Shown: in pieces, positions 51,165 to 59,640 of the stretch
Position numbering within the stretch: the first letter of the stretch is position 1
How the letters are laid out: each line of letters begins with the position of its first letter
Assembly: GCF_001748145.1 (NCBI RefSeq)
Contig: NZ_BCQA01000002.1
Span: 62,001-126,000, forward strand
DNA: 64,000 bases
From: Bosea sp. BIWAKO-01
GTDB taxonomy: Bacteria; Pseudomonadota; Alphaproteobacteria; Rhizobiales; Beijerinckiaceae
Direction of reading: 5' to 3'
The notes under the pieces: model-generated
What the model saw: the letters and a program-made list of their open reading frames with translations, nothing else
Databases searched by the model: none
Told to the model about the DNA's origin: nothing
Position numbers and translations under genes: made by a program

Positions 51165-51521
51165 ATGTCGAAGTTGGTTGTCCTGGTCGTAGAAGATGAG
51201 CCGCTGCTCCGGATGGACGCGGTCGACTTCATCGAAGATGCGGGGTTCCGAGCTATCGAGGCTCGCGATGCGGATGAGGCGATGGCCATCTTGAACACCC
51301 GCAACGACATCGCGGTTATGTTCACAGATATCGAGATGCCCGGCTCGATGGACGGCATTAACTTGGCCCATGCCGTAAGGGAGGGCTGGCCACCGGTCAC
51401 AATCGTGGTGGCGAGTGGACGCCTCGTTCCTGCGGCCGAAGATTTGCCGGACAACACCCGATATCTGAAGAAGCCGTATCGACCAGCCGAGGTGATAGAG
51501 GCCTTCCGACACGCGGCTTGA
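51165..51521 (+). CDS. single-domain response regulator
   Basis: 118 residues, a receiver domain only: VVEDEPLLRMDA (acidic pair), Asp-55 in FTDIEMPG as phosphorylation site, Ser/Thr in VVASGR and Lys in LKKPY. It has no output domain, so it acts by protein contact, typically in stress or HWE-kinase pathways. It is strongly similar to the regulator at 55805-56161. It converges tail-to-tail on an HWE kinase remnant that could be its former partner. Confidence 0.9.
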   Translation: MSKLVVLVVEDEPLLRMDAVDFIEDAGFRAIEARDADEAMAILNTRNDIAVMFTDIEMPGSMDGINLAHAVREGWPPVTIVVASGRLVPAAEDLPDNTRYLKKPYRPAEVIEAFRHAA

Positions 51522-52118
51522 TCAGTCCGCGGTCAGCGCCTCTATAGGTCCGCGAAGCGCGAAGAAGACCCCGGATGGCTCATAGTTTATCCCCGCCGTA
51601 CCGCTGAAGTATCCCGCCAAGGCGCGCTCGATCATGCGCGATCCAAAGCCACGCCGGGTGGGCGGGCCGCTGCTCTCCCGCCACTCGAAATTGAACTCCC
51701 CTCCCACGACCGACCAACTCACGTCGATACGTCCGTTGTCCTGGCTGAGGGCGCCATACTTCGTGGCGTTGGTCGCCAGCTCATGCAGCGCGAGCGCCAT
51801 CGCCAGGGCGGTTTTCGACGAGAGCTCGACCGGGGGGCCCTCGATCCGAAAGCGGGTGAGATCACTTTGCCCCTTTAGCGATTCCTCGACGAGGTAGGCC
51901 AGGCCCGCCTTGGCCCATACGGTCTGCGTTAGGATGTCCTGCGCGGAGGCCATCGTAGTGAGGCGGGCGACAAACGCCTCCTTTATGGCGTCTACCTCGG
52001 GGCCGCCGCGGATCGTCTGATTGGCGATCGCCTGGATCATGGCGACCGTGTTCTTCATTCGGTGTTTCAGTTCAAGAGCGAGCAGGCGTTGCCGCTGCTC
52101 ATGGCGAAGGCAGATCAA
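51522..52118 (-). CDS. HWE histidine kinase, N-terminally truncated
   Basis: 198 residues with the whole HWE kinase core: phospho-His in ELKHRMKNTVAMIQAIANQT, the N-box HELATNATKYGAL, and WRESSGPP (the W-x-E motif). The sensory half is missing. The first codon is TTG, and upstream sequence becomes unrelated within about 10 residues, before an IS110 remnant at 52335. It may be a decayed kinase, or a soluble core still able to phosphorylate the adjacent regulator. Confidence 0.8.
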   Translation of the reverse strand: MICLRHEQRQRLLALELKHRMKNTVAMIQAIANQTIRGGPEVDAIKEAFVARLTTMASAQDILTQTVWAKAGLAYLVEESLKGQSDLTRFRIEGPPVELSSKTALAMALALHELATNATKYGALSQDNGRIDVSWSVVGGEFNFEWRESSGPPTRRGFGSRMIERALAGYFSGTAGINYEPSGVFFALRGPIEALTAD

Positions 52119-52334
52119 AACAAACCGACAGGCCAGCCCGGGAGGACAAGCGATAGCCGCCCGCGGCCGGGGACAGGCATACCAAAAGACGATCGCGCCA
52201 AACCGGCGGCGGATGCGAATGTCGCATCACCAGCAAAAGGGGATTTAAAGCCCTCTAGAGCACCGAGCGCGCTCAATCCGGGGCGGCCGGTAAAGAAGAA
52301 ATGACTGGACAGTCGATTCTTCGGAACCCGCACG

Positions 52335-52725
52335 CTGAAGCAGTTTGCGCGAGGTCAGGAGCAGCCTGCGTTGCTGGCTCGCGGGCGTTTTGACATGGAC
52401 CGGCTTGAATAGGCCGACACGCATCATCTGAGCGATGCCCATCGCGTCGTTGCGGTCGGTCTTATTGATGCGCGCCGACAGGGCGGCCTCAACGCAGATC
52501 GCCGGCAGCCCCGCTTCGACCAGGCCGGCGTAGAGCCATGGCGAGAGCGGCCCCGCCTCCAAGCCGACACGAGCGTAGCTGTAGCCGAGGCCGATGAGGT
52601 TTGCCGATCACCTCGGGATGGCTCTCGACGGTGGCACGGTGCACGATCTTGCCGTGGGGATGGACGATGCAGATCGCAGTCTTCTTGACGGAGACATCGA
52701 GGCCGACGTGCAGTTGCTGGCTCAT
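52335..52725 (-). mobile_element. IS110-family transposase remnant
   Basis: The N-terminal part of an IS110 DEDD transposase: MSQQLHVGLDVSVKKTAICI, ATVESHPEVIG, then, after a frameshift near 52605, EAGPLSPWLYAGLVEAGLP and KTDRNDAMGIAQMMRVGLF to RKLLQ. A few codons after ICVEA are deleted, and the C-terminal half of the gene is gone. It is inactive. Its arrival may have removed the 5' part of the adjacent kinase gene. Confidence 0.85.
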
Positions 52726-53090
52726 GGTAAGGCTCCGAGGTTGGATCGAAGCACCATCATGCTGCGGCTTCCGCCGCGCGACGCGCCCCGAATACCCCCC
52801 GCGCGTCGCCGTGCCTGCATCGAGCATGTTCGGCTCGTCCTGAAGGTGTCGGAGCGTTCGTGGAAGGCTCCTGGTTACCAAGGATGGTGACGCCGAGCAC
52901 CCGGCATACCAGTCCGCCGTGACCTCGGCGGCGCGAGGATGACCGCGTTCCACTCGATCGATACCGAGAGGGAACTTTTGCTTTCAGAGCAGCATTGAGA
53001 ACGCACGTTGAGGGAACGCGGGACAGATCGGCTTTCACTGGCGGAGAATGGTGTTGTACGAGCAAATCCTCGACTTTTGGTGCTAGCGGA
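52726..53090. other. intergenic, no gene seen
   Basis: About 365 bases between the IS110 remnant and the truncated xthA gene. No frame or motif is supported. Confidence 0.4.
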
Positions 53091-53738
53091 GTGGCCCTGC
53101 CCAAGGCCGCTTACCGCCACGCGAAGATCGCCACCTTCAACGTCAACGGCGTGAATGGGCGGCTTCCGGTGCTCTTGCGCTGGCTCGGGGAAGCCGAACC
53201 GGATGTGGTGTGCCTCCAGGAACTCAAATGTCAGGACGAGCGCTTCCCGGCGCGCGAAATCGAGAACGCGGGCTACGGCGCGATCTGGCACGGACAAAAG
53301 AGCTGGAACGGTGTCGCCATCCTGGCGCGGGGTCAGGATCCCATCTTGACCCGTCGGGGACTTCCGGGGGATCCCGACGATACGCACAGCCGCTACATCG
53401 AGGCCGCCGTTGACGGGGTGTTGATCGGGTGCCTCTACCTTCCGAACGGCAATCCCGTCCCTGGTCCGAAATTCGACTACAAGCTGCGCTGGTTTCGTCG
53501 CTTCGAAGCTTATGCGAGCGATCTGCTCGCGCTCAGGATTCCTGCCGTGCTCGCGGGGGACTTCAACGTGATCCCAACCGATCTCGATGTCTACAAGCCG
53601 GAGCGGTGGCGCGGCGACGCCCTGTTCCGTCCGGAAGTGAAGCAGGCCTTCCGTGCCCTGACGGGACGGGGTTGGACCGACGCATTGCGCAGGCTGCATC
53701 CGGACGAGCGCATGTCTATCTCTTATGTTCGTCCATAA
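53091..53738 (+). pseudogene. xthA: exodeoxyribonuclease III, 3'-truncated
   Basis: A 215-residue XthA/ExoA-type AP endonuclease fragment: ATFNVNGVNGRLPVLLRWL, CLQELKCQDERFP (metal-binding Glu), GVAILARG, LAGDFNVIPTDLDVY and GWTDALRRLHPDER. It stops soon after, where the family continues with an IDH-type segment and the catalytic SDHAP, about 45 residues. Without that His/Asp pair it should be inactive. The broken 3' end overlaps the end of a converging membrane-protein gene, which marks the recombination point. GTG 53091 is a tentative start. Confidence 0.8.
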
Positions 53739-54156
53739 AGTTCCGATCACTCCTTAGCGAACTGCTCATGCTTCGGTACTTGAGGTGCATGCCGAGGGTT
53801 GTAACTGCACCCCCAAAAATCATTCCACTAACAGCGGGTATCCATGCCTTGTGATGTCCGAGACTAGGCATCAAAGCAGCGACTTTTGCATTCGGCACGG
53901 CTTGCCGAGGTCGGCCGATGAAGTAAGCAACGAGGATCGCCACCACGGCGATCGTCGCCAGAAGCGCGGCTATCATCAGGCTGGCCTGGATTACTCCGAA
54001 ATTCGATGCTAGCCGACCGTGAAGTGCGTCCAAAGCGTATCCGGTAGCAAATATGAGCAAAATTCCGGCTGCCCCATAAAGCAAATAGACAGCCGCTATC
54101 CTTTTCAACCGACCGGTGATCTCCGACGCAATGACTGAGCTCAGAGACGGTAACAT
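53716..54156 (-). CDS. membrane protein, phage-holin/DUF1469-like
   Basis: 146 residues with two or three helices: YLLYGAAGILLIFATGYAL, IAALLATIAVVAILVAYFIG, and a shorter one near WIPAVSGMIFGGAV. The plan is that of YqjE/holin-like proteins that accompany DUF883 (YqjD) genes. Its ATG overlaps the TAA of the DUF883-like gene (TAATG), so the two are translated together under an EcfG promoter. The exact function is unknown. Confidence 0.75.
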   Translation of the reverse strand: MLPSLSSVIASEITGRLKRIAAVYLLYGAAGILLIFATGYALDALHGRLASNFGVIQASLMIAALLATIAVVAILVAYFIGRPRQAVPNAKVAALMPSLGHHKAWIPAVSGMIFGGAVTTLGMHLKYRSMSSSLRSDRNFMDEHKR

Positions 54157-54413
54157 TAGCGAGCGACAATAAAGCCGGCGATTAGGCCGATAGCGGCAGC
54201 AAAACCAAGGGCACGAACCGGCCTTTCTAGAACTTCATCGATTATCATCTGTTGGAAATCGGTGGCCTGCTCTTGGGCGACATTCCCCATTCTCTCGTCC
54301 CACGCCCTGTTCACTGCGGCTCCTAACGAGTCAGCCATATCGCCGACGCGGTGGCCAACAACTTGGGCGACTTCGGAGATATTCTCGGTCGCGTTGACAG
54401 GTTCGGGGATCAT
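54156..54413 (-). CDS. DUF883-like stress protein, copy 2
   Basis: 85 residues. Amphipathic helices (ISEVAQVVGHRVGDMADSLG), then FQQMIIDEVLERPVRALGF and a C-terminal membrane helix, AAAIGLIAGFIVAR. It shares FQQMI-DE, the RP-RA hinge and the AAAxGL-xGF-xAR tail with the gene at 13320-13574. ElaB/YqjD-like proteins tether or silence ribosomes at the membrane in stationary phase. An exact EcfG promoter is 38 bases upstream. Confidence 0.78.
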   Translation of the reverse strand: MIPEPVNATENISEVAQVVGHRVGDMADSLGAAVNRAWDERMGNVAQEQATDFQQMIIDEVLERPVRALGFAAAIGLIAGFIVAR

Positions 54414-54450
54414 GTTTTTCTCCAGGGAAGAAGATGACTCGCATCTTCGA

Positions 54451-54475
54451 AACGCTCGCCGAAGACGCGAGTTCC
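54451..54475 (-). promoter_or_regulatory. EcfG-type promoter of DUF883-like copy 2
   Basis: On the minus strand GGAAC (54475-54471), 16 bases, CGTT (54454-54451); 38 bases to the ATG at 54413. Confidence 0.75.
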
Positions 54476-54695
54476 GTACTGTTTGCGGAAGCGCAGCGGT
54501 CGTGCCCGCGAGTAATCCTCAAGACAGTCGGGCAGGAGCGGTGTCTGCTGCCGCCTCGCCTTCGAATGTACCTTGCAAGCCATCGGAGGGGAGCAGAGCT
54601 TCACCTAAGCCATGGTCGCCGTCCGATCTTGAAACTTAGAGAACCCTGGCATCTGCTGCTAGCGTGCCCACCCCGCGGCCGCTCCGAGTACAATC

Positions 54696-55694
54696 ATGCC
54701 CACCAGCAACCCTCTGTCGTGGAACGCTGACATCCTCCGGCGCGCTATCGGCGCAGCCGGGGTCGCCCTGTGGTCGTGGAACGTTGAGACCGACCGGTTC
54801 GCCATGGACGAACGGGGATACGCCTTATGGGCCGTGCCGGACGACGGCAACCCAGTGAAGTTCGAGGACCTCTCAGCCCGTATCCACCCGGCCGACCGGG
54901 ATCGGGTGCGGGGCGCCTTCACGGCGACGCGGGCGATCGTGGGCGCTTACGAAATAGACTTCCGCATCATCATCGGCGAGGAGATCCGATGGATCTCCGC
55001 TCGGGGCATTGGCGACGACTCGCATCTACATAACGGCATTGCCTACGGCATCTTTCTTGATGTGACGGGGCGCAAGCAGGCCGAGGAGGGCCATGAGCTT
55101 CTCGCCGGAGAGATGAGTCATCGCGTCAAGAATCTGCTGGCAATTGCTGCGGGGCTGACCCAGCTCTCGTCGCGGTCCACCACGACAGCTAAAGAGATGG
55201 CCACCGAACTGACGGGGCGCCTGGCGGCTCTTGGACGAGCCCACGATTTGGTGAGACCGCTTCCCGGCCATCAGGGGCACGCGGCTCTGCTCGGCGACCT
55301 GTTGTCGATTCTTCTGTCTCCTTACGAGGACGTGGGCGCCTTCAGTGGGCGCATCCGCGTTGCGGTGCCGCGGATGGGCGTTGGTGAAGGTGCGGCGACC
55401 ACGCTGGCCCTGATCATCCATGAACTTGCGACCAACTCGTTGAAATATGGCGCGCTGTCGGCCGACACCGGCACCCTGGATGTTTCAGGTTGTTCGGACG
55501 AGGAAGAGATCAAGCTCGTGTGGACAGAGCGGGGAGGTCCAGCCGTCGAGCCCCCGAACGGTGCCGGTGGGTATGGTAGCCGCCTCGTGGTCCGCAGCAT
55601 CTCGGGGCAACTGGGGGGCTCGATCGACTACAACTGGTCCGCTGAGGGTGTTATTGTCACGCTACGGATCAAGGCGGAAAAGCTAGCTGACTAG
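54696..55694 (+). CDS. PAS-HWE sensor histidine kinase
   Basis: 332 residues, soluble. An N-terminal PAS domain (about residues 10-125: ALWSWNVETDRFAMDERGYA, WISARGIGDD, GIFLDVTGRKQAEE) is linked to an HWE kinase core: EMSHRVKNLLAIAAGLTQLS (phospho-His), HELATNSLKYGAL and WTERGGP. The PAS type resembles blue-light/redox or small-molecule sensors, but no flavin-binding Cys motif is evident. HWE kinases often signal to single-domain receivers or to PhyR of the general stress response. The nearby receiver at 55805 is a possible partner. Confidence 0.9.
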   Translation: MPTSNPLSWNADILRRAIGAAGVALWSWNVETDRFAMDERGYALWAVPDDGNPVKFEDLSARIHPADRDRVRGAFTATRAIVGAYEIDFRIIIGEEIRWISARGIGDDSHLHNGIAYGIFLDVTGRKQAEEGHELLAGEMSHRVKNLLAIAAGLTQLSSRSTTTAKEMATELTGRLAALGRAHDLVRPLPGHQGHAALLGDLLSILLSPYEDVGAFSGRIRVAVPRMGVGEGAATTLALIIHELATNSLKYGALSADTGTLDVSGCSDEEEIKLVWTERGGPAVEPPNGAGGYGSRLVVRSISGQLGGSIDYNWSAEGVIVTLRIKAEKLAD

Positions 55695-55804
55695 ACAGCG
55701 CGGTCCAGGGCTTCGACGCATGACGCCCTTGAGTGCGGCTTCCGCAGAATGTTACCCGCGTCCCGCCGGTTGAGATCGAAGGAGGCGGATCGATTTCCCG
55801 GAGC

Positions 55805-56161
55805 CTATGCTGCCAACTCGATCGCCTCCAATACGGCGGCATGGCTGTATGGCTTGCGTAGAAATGTTACGTCGGCGGGCATTTCTTTGGGCTCTGGTTG
55901 GATGCGCCCGCTCGCGATGATGATTGTAATCGAGGGCCAGCGGCCCCGCACCAAGAAGGCTAGCTTTAGCCCATTCATCGAGCCCGGCATCTCGATGTCG
56001 GTGAACACGATGCGAATGTCGGAGCGGGCTTCCAGCAACGTGAGAGCGTCGTCGGCATTACTCGCCTCGAGGGCCTCGAAGCCGGCGTCCTCAAGCATCG
56101 AAGCGGCATCCATTCTGATAAACACGTCATCTTCGACGATTAGGACAACCAGGTGGGCCAT
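55805..56161 (-). CDS. single-domain response regulator
   Basis: 118 residues; VEDDVFIRMDA, Asp-55 in FTDIEMPG, IIASGR and Lys in LRKPY are the receiver signature. It is the same length as the regulator at 51165-51521 and shares most of its core, including VFTDIEMPGSMNG. Its end faces the end of the HWE kinase gene at 54696. It probably relays HWE-kinase signals without binding DNA. Confidence 0.9.
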   Translation of the reverse strand: MAHLVVLIVEDDVFIRMDAASMLEDAGFEALEASNADDALTLLEARSDIRIVFTDIEMPGSMNGLKLAFLVRGRWPSITIIIASGRIQPEPKEMPADVTFLRKPYSHAAVLEAIELAA

Positions 56162-56251
56162 TGGCTAAACTCACAGGGGCGACTCAAGCGCCGTCCGAAA
56201 CACTGAACTATAAAGAAAAAGCCCGCAATTTCATTTCGACTAACGTTAAGT

Positions 56252-56290
56252 CGGGATGGCCCGCCGAGTGCCGCTCGGCGGGCCATCCCG
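56252..56290 (-). terminator. hairpin terminator after ferritin-like gene
   Basis: CGGGATGGCCCGCCGAG (56252-56268) pairs perfectly over 17 bp with CTCGGCGGGCCATCCCG (56274-56290) around a 5-base loop, 8 bases past the stop of the minus-strand gene. The T tail is weak. Confidence 0.7.
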
Positions 56291-56297
56291 ATGGCGC

Positions 56298-56807
56298 TTA
56301 CGCCGCCTTGGCGACCGTGACAGCGGCCGTGTTGGCCGGGCCGCCAAGCTGGGTCAGCAGCTTGTCCGTCTTGGTCTCCTCGGCAAGCGTCGCGTCGAGT
56401 AGGCTCACCGCATCCTTATGCCCGAGCTGCTGAGCCCAGGCCTTCAAAGTTCCATAGCGCGCCATCTCATAGTGCTCGACGGCCTGCGCCGAGGCGACCA
56501 GGCCGGCGTCCAGGGCTGGGCTGTCCGCGTAGTCCTCCATCACCGCTTTGCCTTCCTCGATGATGCCGAGGATGGCATCGCAGGTCTTGCCCCGAGGCGC
56601 CTTGCCAATCGATTCGAAGACGTCACCCAGGCGCTCGACATGACCTTCCGTCTCGGCCCTGTGGGTCTCGAAAGCCTTCTTGAGTTCAGGCGATTTCGCC
56701 GCCTTCGCCATCTTGGGCAGGGTCTTCAGGATTTGCTTTTCTGCGTAATAGACGTCCTTGAGCATGTCGTGAAACATCTCGTCGAGCGGCTTGGGTGTCA
56801 TGGCCAT
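56298..56807 (-). CDS. DUF892 / YciF-type ferritin-like protein
   Basis: 169 residues of the YciE/YciF family, four-helix bundles with a di-iron-like site, induced by general stress. MFHDMLKDVYYAEKQILKTL opens helix 1, AFETHRAETEGHVERLGDVF has the Glu/His ligands, and GLVASAQAVEHYEMARYG repeats the pattern. An exact EcfG promoter is 36 bases upstream. It diverges from the PepSY-like copy 2, which has its own EcfG promoter. Confidence 0.9.
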   Translation of the reverse strand: MAMTPKPLDEMFHDMLKDVYYAEKQILKTLPKMAKAAKSPELKKAFETHRAETEGHVERLGDVFESIGKAPRGKTCDAILGIIEEGKAVMEDYADSPALDAGLVASAQAVEHYEMARYGTLKAWAQQLGHKDAVSLLDATLAEETKTDKLLTQLGGPANTAAVTVAKAA

Positions 56808-56842
56808 GGGTCATCTCCGATCCGAAAAGGGATTGCCTGAGC

Positions 56843-56867
56843 AACGGATGCCAGCGCGGAGTGTTCC
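56843..56867 (-). promoter_or_regulatory. EcfG-type promoter of ferritin-like gene
   Basis: On the minus strand GGAAC (56867-56863), 16 bases, CGTT (56846-56843); 36 bases to the ATG at 56807. It lies back-to-back with the promoter at 56890-56915. Confidence 0.75.
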
Positions 56868-56889
56868 TCACGGGTCCGTGAATAAATCC

Positions 56890-56915
56890 GGAACATTCGT
56901 GAGCAGCTATCCGTT
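56890..56915 (+). promoter_or_regulatory. EcfG-type promoter of PepSY-like copy 2
   Basis: GGAAC (56890-56894), 17 bases, CGTT (56912-56915); 42 bases to the ATG at 56957. Confidence 0.75.
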
Positions 56916-56956
56916 GGATCAGCATCAGCGGACTTCACCGCTCCAGGACCTCGAAA

Positions 56957-57250
56957 ATGAAATCTCTGCTCACTGTCGCGCTCGTCGCGGCATTGCCGGC
57001 GTTCGCCGTGATCGCCCAGACGTCGACCACTGCTCCGACGCCGACCTCTCCCGTCGATGCCAACGCCCCCTTGCCGGGCGCGAACAGTTTTACTGAGGGC
57101 CAGGCAAAGAGCCGTCTCGAAGCCAGCGGCTACTCAGATGTGACCGGCTTGAAGAAGGACGACAAGGGAGTTTGGAAGGGGTCGGCGATGAATGCCGGCG
57201 CCAAGGTCAACGTCTCCGTCGATTACCGCGGCAATATCGTTCGCAACTGA
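56957..57250 (+). CDS. exported PepSY-like protein, copy 2
   Basis: 97 residues: signal peptide MKSLLTVALVAALPAFAVIA, a Thr/Pro linker, then PLPGANSFTEGQAKSRLEAS and VNVSVDYRGNIVRN, almost the same as the protein at 10944-11240. A small periplasmic PepSY-type module, role unknown. It is followed 40 bases on by the glycine-zipper stress gene in the same order as at 10-11 kb, so the pair behaves as a duplicated cassette. Confidence 0.83.
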   Translation: MKSLLTVALVAALPAFAVIAQTSTTAPTPTSPVDANAPLPGANSFTEGQAKSRLEASGYSDVTGLKKDDKGVWKGSAMNAGAKVNVSVDYRGNIVRN

Positions 57251-57289
57251 TCGATGCAACGCATTCCCACATATCATCTGGAGAAACAC

Positions 57290-57856
57290 ATGACCCATAC
57301 CATAACCCGCTCCTACGAAGACTACGAGACCGCCGCCGCCGTGATCGAAAACCTCGGAGAGGCCGGGATTTCGGATTCGGATATCAGCGTCGTTGGCCGG
57401 GACGAGCGCACCAATGACAACAATGCTGCCGAAGGGGCAGGCATCGGTGCCGGGGTTGGCGGTGCGGCAGGGCTGCTGGCCGGCCTCGGCATGCTCGCCA
57501 TTCCCGGGGTCGGTCCCGTCGTGGCGGCGGGATGGCTCGCAGCCACAGCCGCTGGCGCGGTCGCCGGGGCGGCAGCCGGCGGACTGGTCGGCTTGCTCAC
57601 CAGCGCCGGTCTCAGCAAGGAGGATGCGAACTACCACGCGGAGACGGTCCGTCGCGGCGGCACCGTGGTCTCCGTAAAAGCACCCGACGAGCATGCTGCG
57701 ACGGTCGAGAGGATCATGGACGGTTTCTCCCCGATCGATCGCGACACCCGCCTCGCCAGCTATCGCACTGAGGGCTGGACAGGGTTCGACGAGAATGCCG
57801 CTCCCTATGCCGGGAGCACGACCTCGCCTGGGCGACCGCAGTTTCCGGTCGACTAG
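57290..57856 (+). CDS. stress protein with glycine-zipper core, copy 2
   Basis: 188 residues from the ATG at 57290 (TCTGGAGAAACAC upstream). MTHTITRSYEDYETAAAVIE and SVVGRDERTNDNNAAEG form the N-terminal domain. A Gly/Ala-rich core with two likely membrane-inserting stretches (LAGLGMLAIPGVGPVVAAGW and ATAAGAVAGAAAGGLVG) follows. The C-terminus contains RRGGTVVSVKAPDEHAATVE. The family resembles general stress protein 17M. This copy has the normal end (SYRTEGWTGFDENAAPY and a short tail), which shows that the copy at 10075-10908 has an abnormal extension. A terminator follows. Confidence 0.85.
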   Translation: MTHTITRSYEDYETAAAVIENLGEAGISDSDISVVGRDERTNDNNAAEGAGIGAGVGGAAGLLAGLGMLAIPGVGPVVAAGWLAATAAGAVAGAAAGGLVGLLTSAGLSKEDANYHAETVRRGGTVVSVKAPDEHAATVERIMDGFSPIDRDTRLASYRTEGWTGFDENAAPYAGSTTSPGRPQFPVD

Positions 57857-57892
57857 ACCGCTCACATCTTGAGTAACGCCGACCGTTGATCG

Positions 57893-57923
57893 AGGCCTCC
57901 GAGGAACGCCCCGGGGGCCTTTT
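57893..57923 (+). terminator. intrinsic terminator after stress cassette
   Basis: GGCCTCCGAGG (57893-57903) pairs, with one mismatch and one G-T pair, with CCCCGGGGGCC (57908-57918), then TTTTT. Confidence 0.75.
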
Positions 57924-57930
57924 TCGTAGT

Positions 57931-58644
57931 TTAGGCGACTGCGTTGATGAGCCGATCGTAAACGCCTTCCGGCGTGCCGTATGCGTCCGCGGCGAATTCA
58001 GCCAAGCCGGGTCTATCGACAATGGTGATCAAGCCGCGTTCGGCCAGAATGAACTTGCGCCCTTCCAGGCCGTGGAGTGCGGTCGTGACACTCGGCCTCC
58101 GCACTGCGAGCAGTACGGCGAGGAAATCATGCGTCAGCGACACTCCCTGGCCATCGGACCGGTCGTGGCACATGAGAATCCAGCGCGCGAGGCGCTCATC
58201 GACGGAATGCACCGCGTTTGACAGGGCCGTGTAGGCCGTCTGGACGGCCAGTGTATGAGCATAGCGGGTCAGCAGATTGAGAAACGCGGGGCGTTCCGCC
58301 AGTATTCGCGCGAGCATCTTGCTCTTGATCCGATACCCATTCCCGGTGATCTGCATGATGACCTGGAATGGGCTCAAACCGGCATCAATCATCAGTCCCG
58401 AAGGCGTCATTCCGTCCCTGCCGAACAGTCCAACCTCCGCGCGGAGCCCTCCGGGAGATACGGCGATGATGGAGGCGACGCCGGACTCGAGGAAGTAACT
58501 GTGCCCATCCTTCTCATTTGCCTCGGACAAGGCAATGCGGCGAGGCAATTCAACAAGATCGAGTAGATCAAAAATCTCAGCGAAGTCCTCATCGCTCAAA
58601 ACGGCGAGAAGTCTATTTCTAACGCGTAGCCGATCATCGGGCAT
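57931..58644 (-). CDS. Crp/Fnr-family transcriptional regulator
   Basis: 237 residues from the ATG at 58644. An N-terminal cyclic-nucleotide-binding-like domain (HSYFLESGVASIIAVSPGGL, VGLFGRDGMTP) is followed by a C-terminal winged helix (DERLARWILMCHD, LTHDFLAVLLAVRRPSVTTA). The cAMP-contacting GExxxP...R motif and Fnr cysteines are not seen, so the ligand is different or absent. It resembles Crp/Fnr regulators common in Rhizobiales stress clusters. A TTG at 58677 would add 11 residues. Confidence 0.88.
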   Translation of the reverse strand: MPDDRLRVRNRLLAVLSDEDFAEIFDLLDLVELPRRIALSEANEKDGHSYFLESGVASIIAVSPGGLRAEVGLFGRDGMTPSGLMIDAGLSPFQVIMQITGNGYRIKSKMLARILAERPAFLNLLTRYAHTLAVQTAYTALSNAVHSVDERLARWILMCHDRSDGQGVSLTHDFLAVLLAVRRPSVTTALHGLEGRKFILAERGLITIVDRPGLAEFAADAYGTPEGVYDRLINAVA

Positions 58645-58866
58645 CAAGGCTCTTCTCTCAAAGGACAAGAGCGTCAATTCTCTTGAGAGGGCGTACCTTA
58701 CCGGTACTGAATTCTTTTTGTTTACATCACAATGGTGTTCGAATTGTCGTTTTGTCCTTTATCAGACGGAAAATAAGATATATTAGTACGATAGATTACG
58801 AAGGTGCCGACAGTAACCGGGGGCGAGAACGGCCACGGCGATACCTTGAGTAAGGCAGGCCTTCCG

Positions 58867-59253
58867 ATGAGCACCCGCCGGCCAAAGAAATCCGTCCTCG
58901 TCCTCGAGGACGAGCCGATAGTCGCCCTCGACATAGAGGGCATCCTGTCGGAGGCAGGCTACGATGTGCCGGCGACATTCGCGACCAACGCAAAAGCGAT
59001 AGACTGGTTGACGACCAACACTCCCGACATGGTGGTGCTCGACATCGGTCTGTCGGACGGGTCGAGCGTCGAAGTCGCGCATCGGCTTCTCGCGGGAGCC
59101 ATCCCGTTCATCGTGTTCTCCGGAACCCGTGCGAGCGAGACCTCGGTCGATCCCGTCTTCCATGCCGGTAAATGGCTGGAGAAGCCAGCACCACCCAACC
59201 GCATCGTCGAATTTGTCCAGTCCATGCTCCCTACGGACGTCGGGGCGGAGTAG
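58867..59253 (+). CDS. single-domain response regulator, divergent type
   Basis: 128 residues. VLVLEDEPIVALDIEGIL, Asp-59 in MVVLDIGLSDG, Ser/Thr in FIVFSGT and Lys in WLEKPAPP give a complete receiver. It differs from the pair at 51165 and 55805 and is closer to receivers that regulate HWE kinases or chemotaxis-like outputs. ATG 58867 is preferred to an in-frame ATG at 58804. Confidence 0.87.
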   Translation: MSTRRPKKSVLVLEDEPIVALDIEGILSEAGYDVPATFATNAKAIDWLTTNTPDMVVLDIGLSDGSSVEVAHRLLAGAIPFIVFSGTRASETSVDPVFHAGKWLEKPAPPNRIVEFVQSMLPTDVGAE

Positions 59254-59640
59254 GACGTCCGTCGATTGCTGGGAAAAAGGCCGTTTAGCCGGAAGTTGTC
59301 ACAGAGTGGGGACATCATCAAAGACTCAACGCTGCTTATCAGGAGCCGAAGACCGTGCGCGAACGCCGCTTCCTTTCTGGGCGCTAGAATAAGATGCGGG
59401 GCGTTGGTTAACGGCGACGCGACCGAGAGTCGGCGCAGGCTCTCGCACTATTGCCCGAACGAACGTCAGCTTCCGGACCGGGGTCAAAGGAGCAAAATCG
59501 ACCCTTTGCCGACCCTCGCAACGTCCTGTTTAAGGCAGGTTAGCAGGCGAGATTAGCTTGGGCTGCAGGCGCCCAGAACGCTAGTGCGCTCGCTACCCAT
59601 ATACCTCAGCACCCATCGCCGGATGTACCGATCTGAGCCC
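59254..59640. other. intergenic, no gene seen
   Basis: About 390 bases without a supported frame, promoter motif or repeat. Confidence 0.4.
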
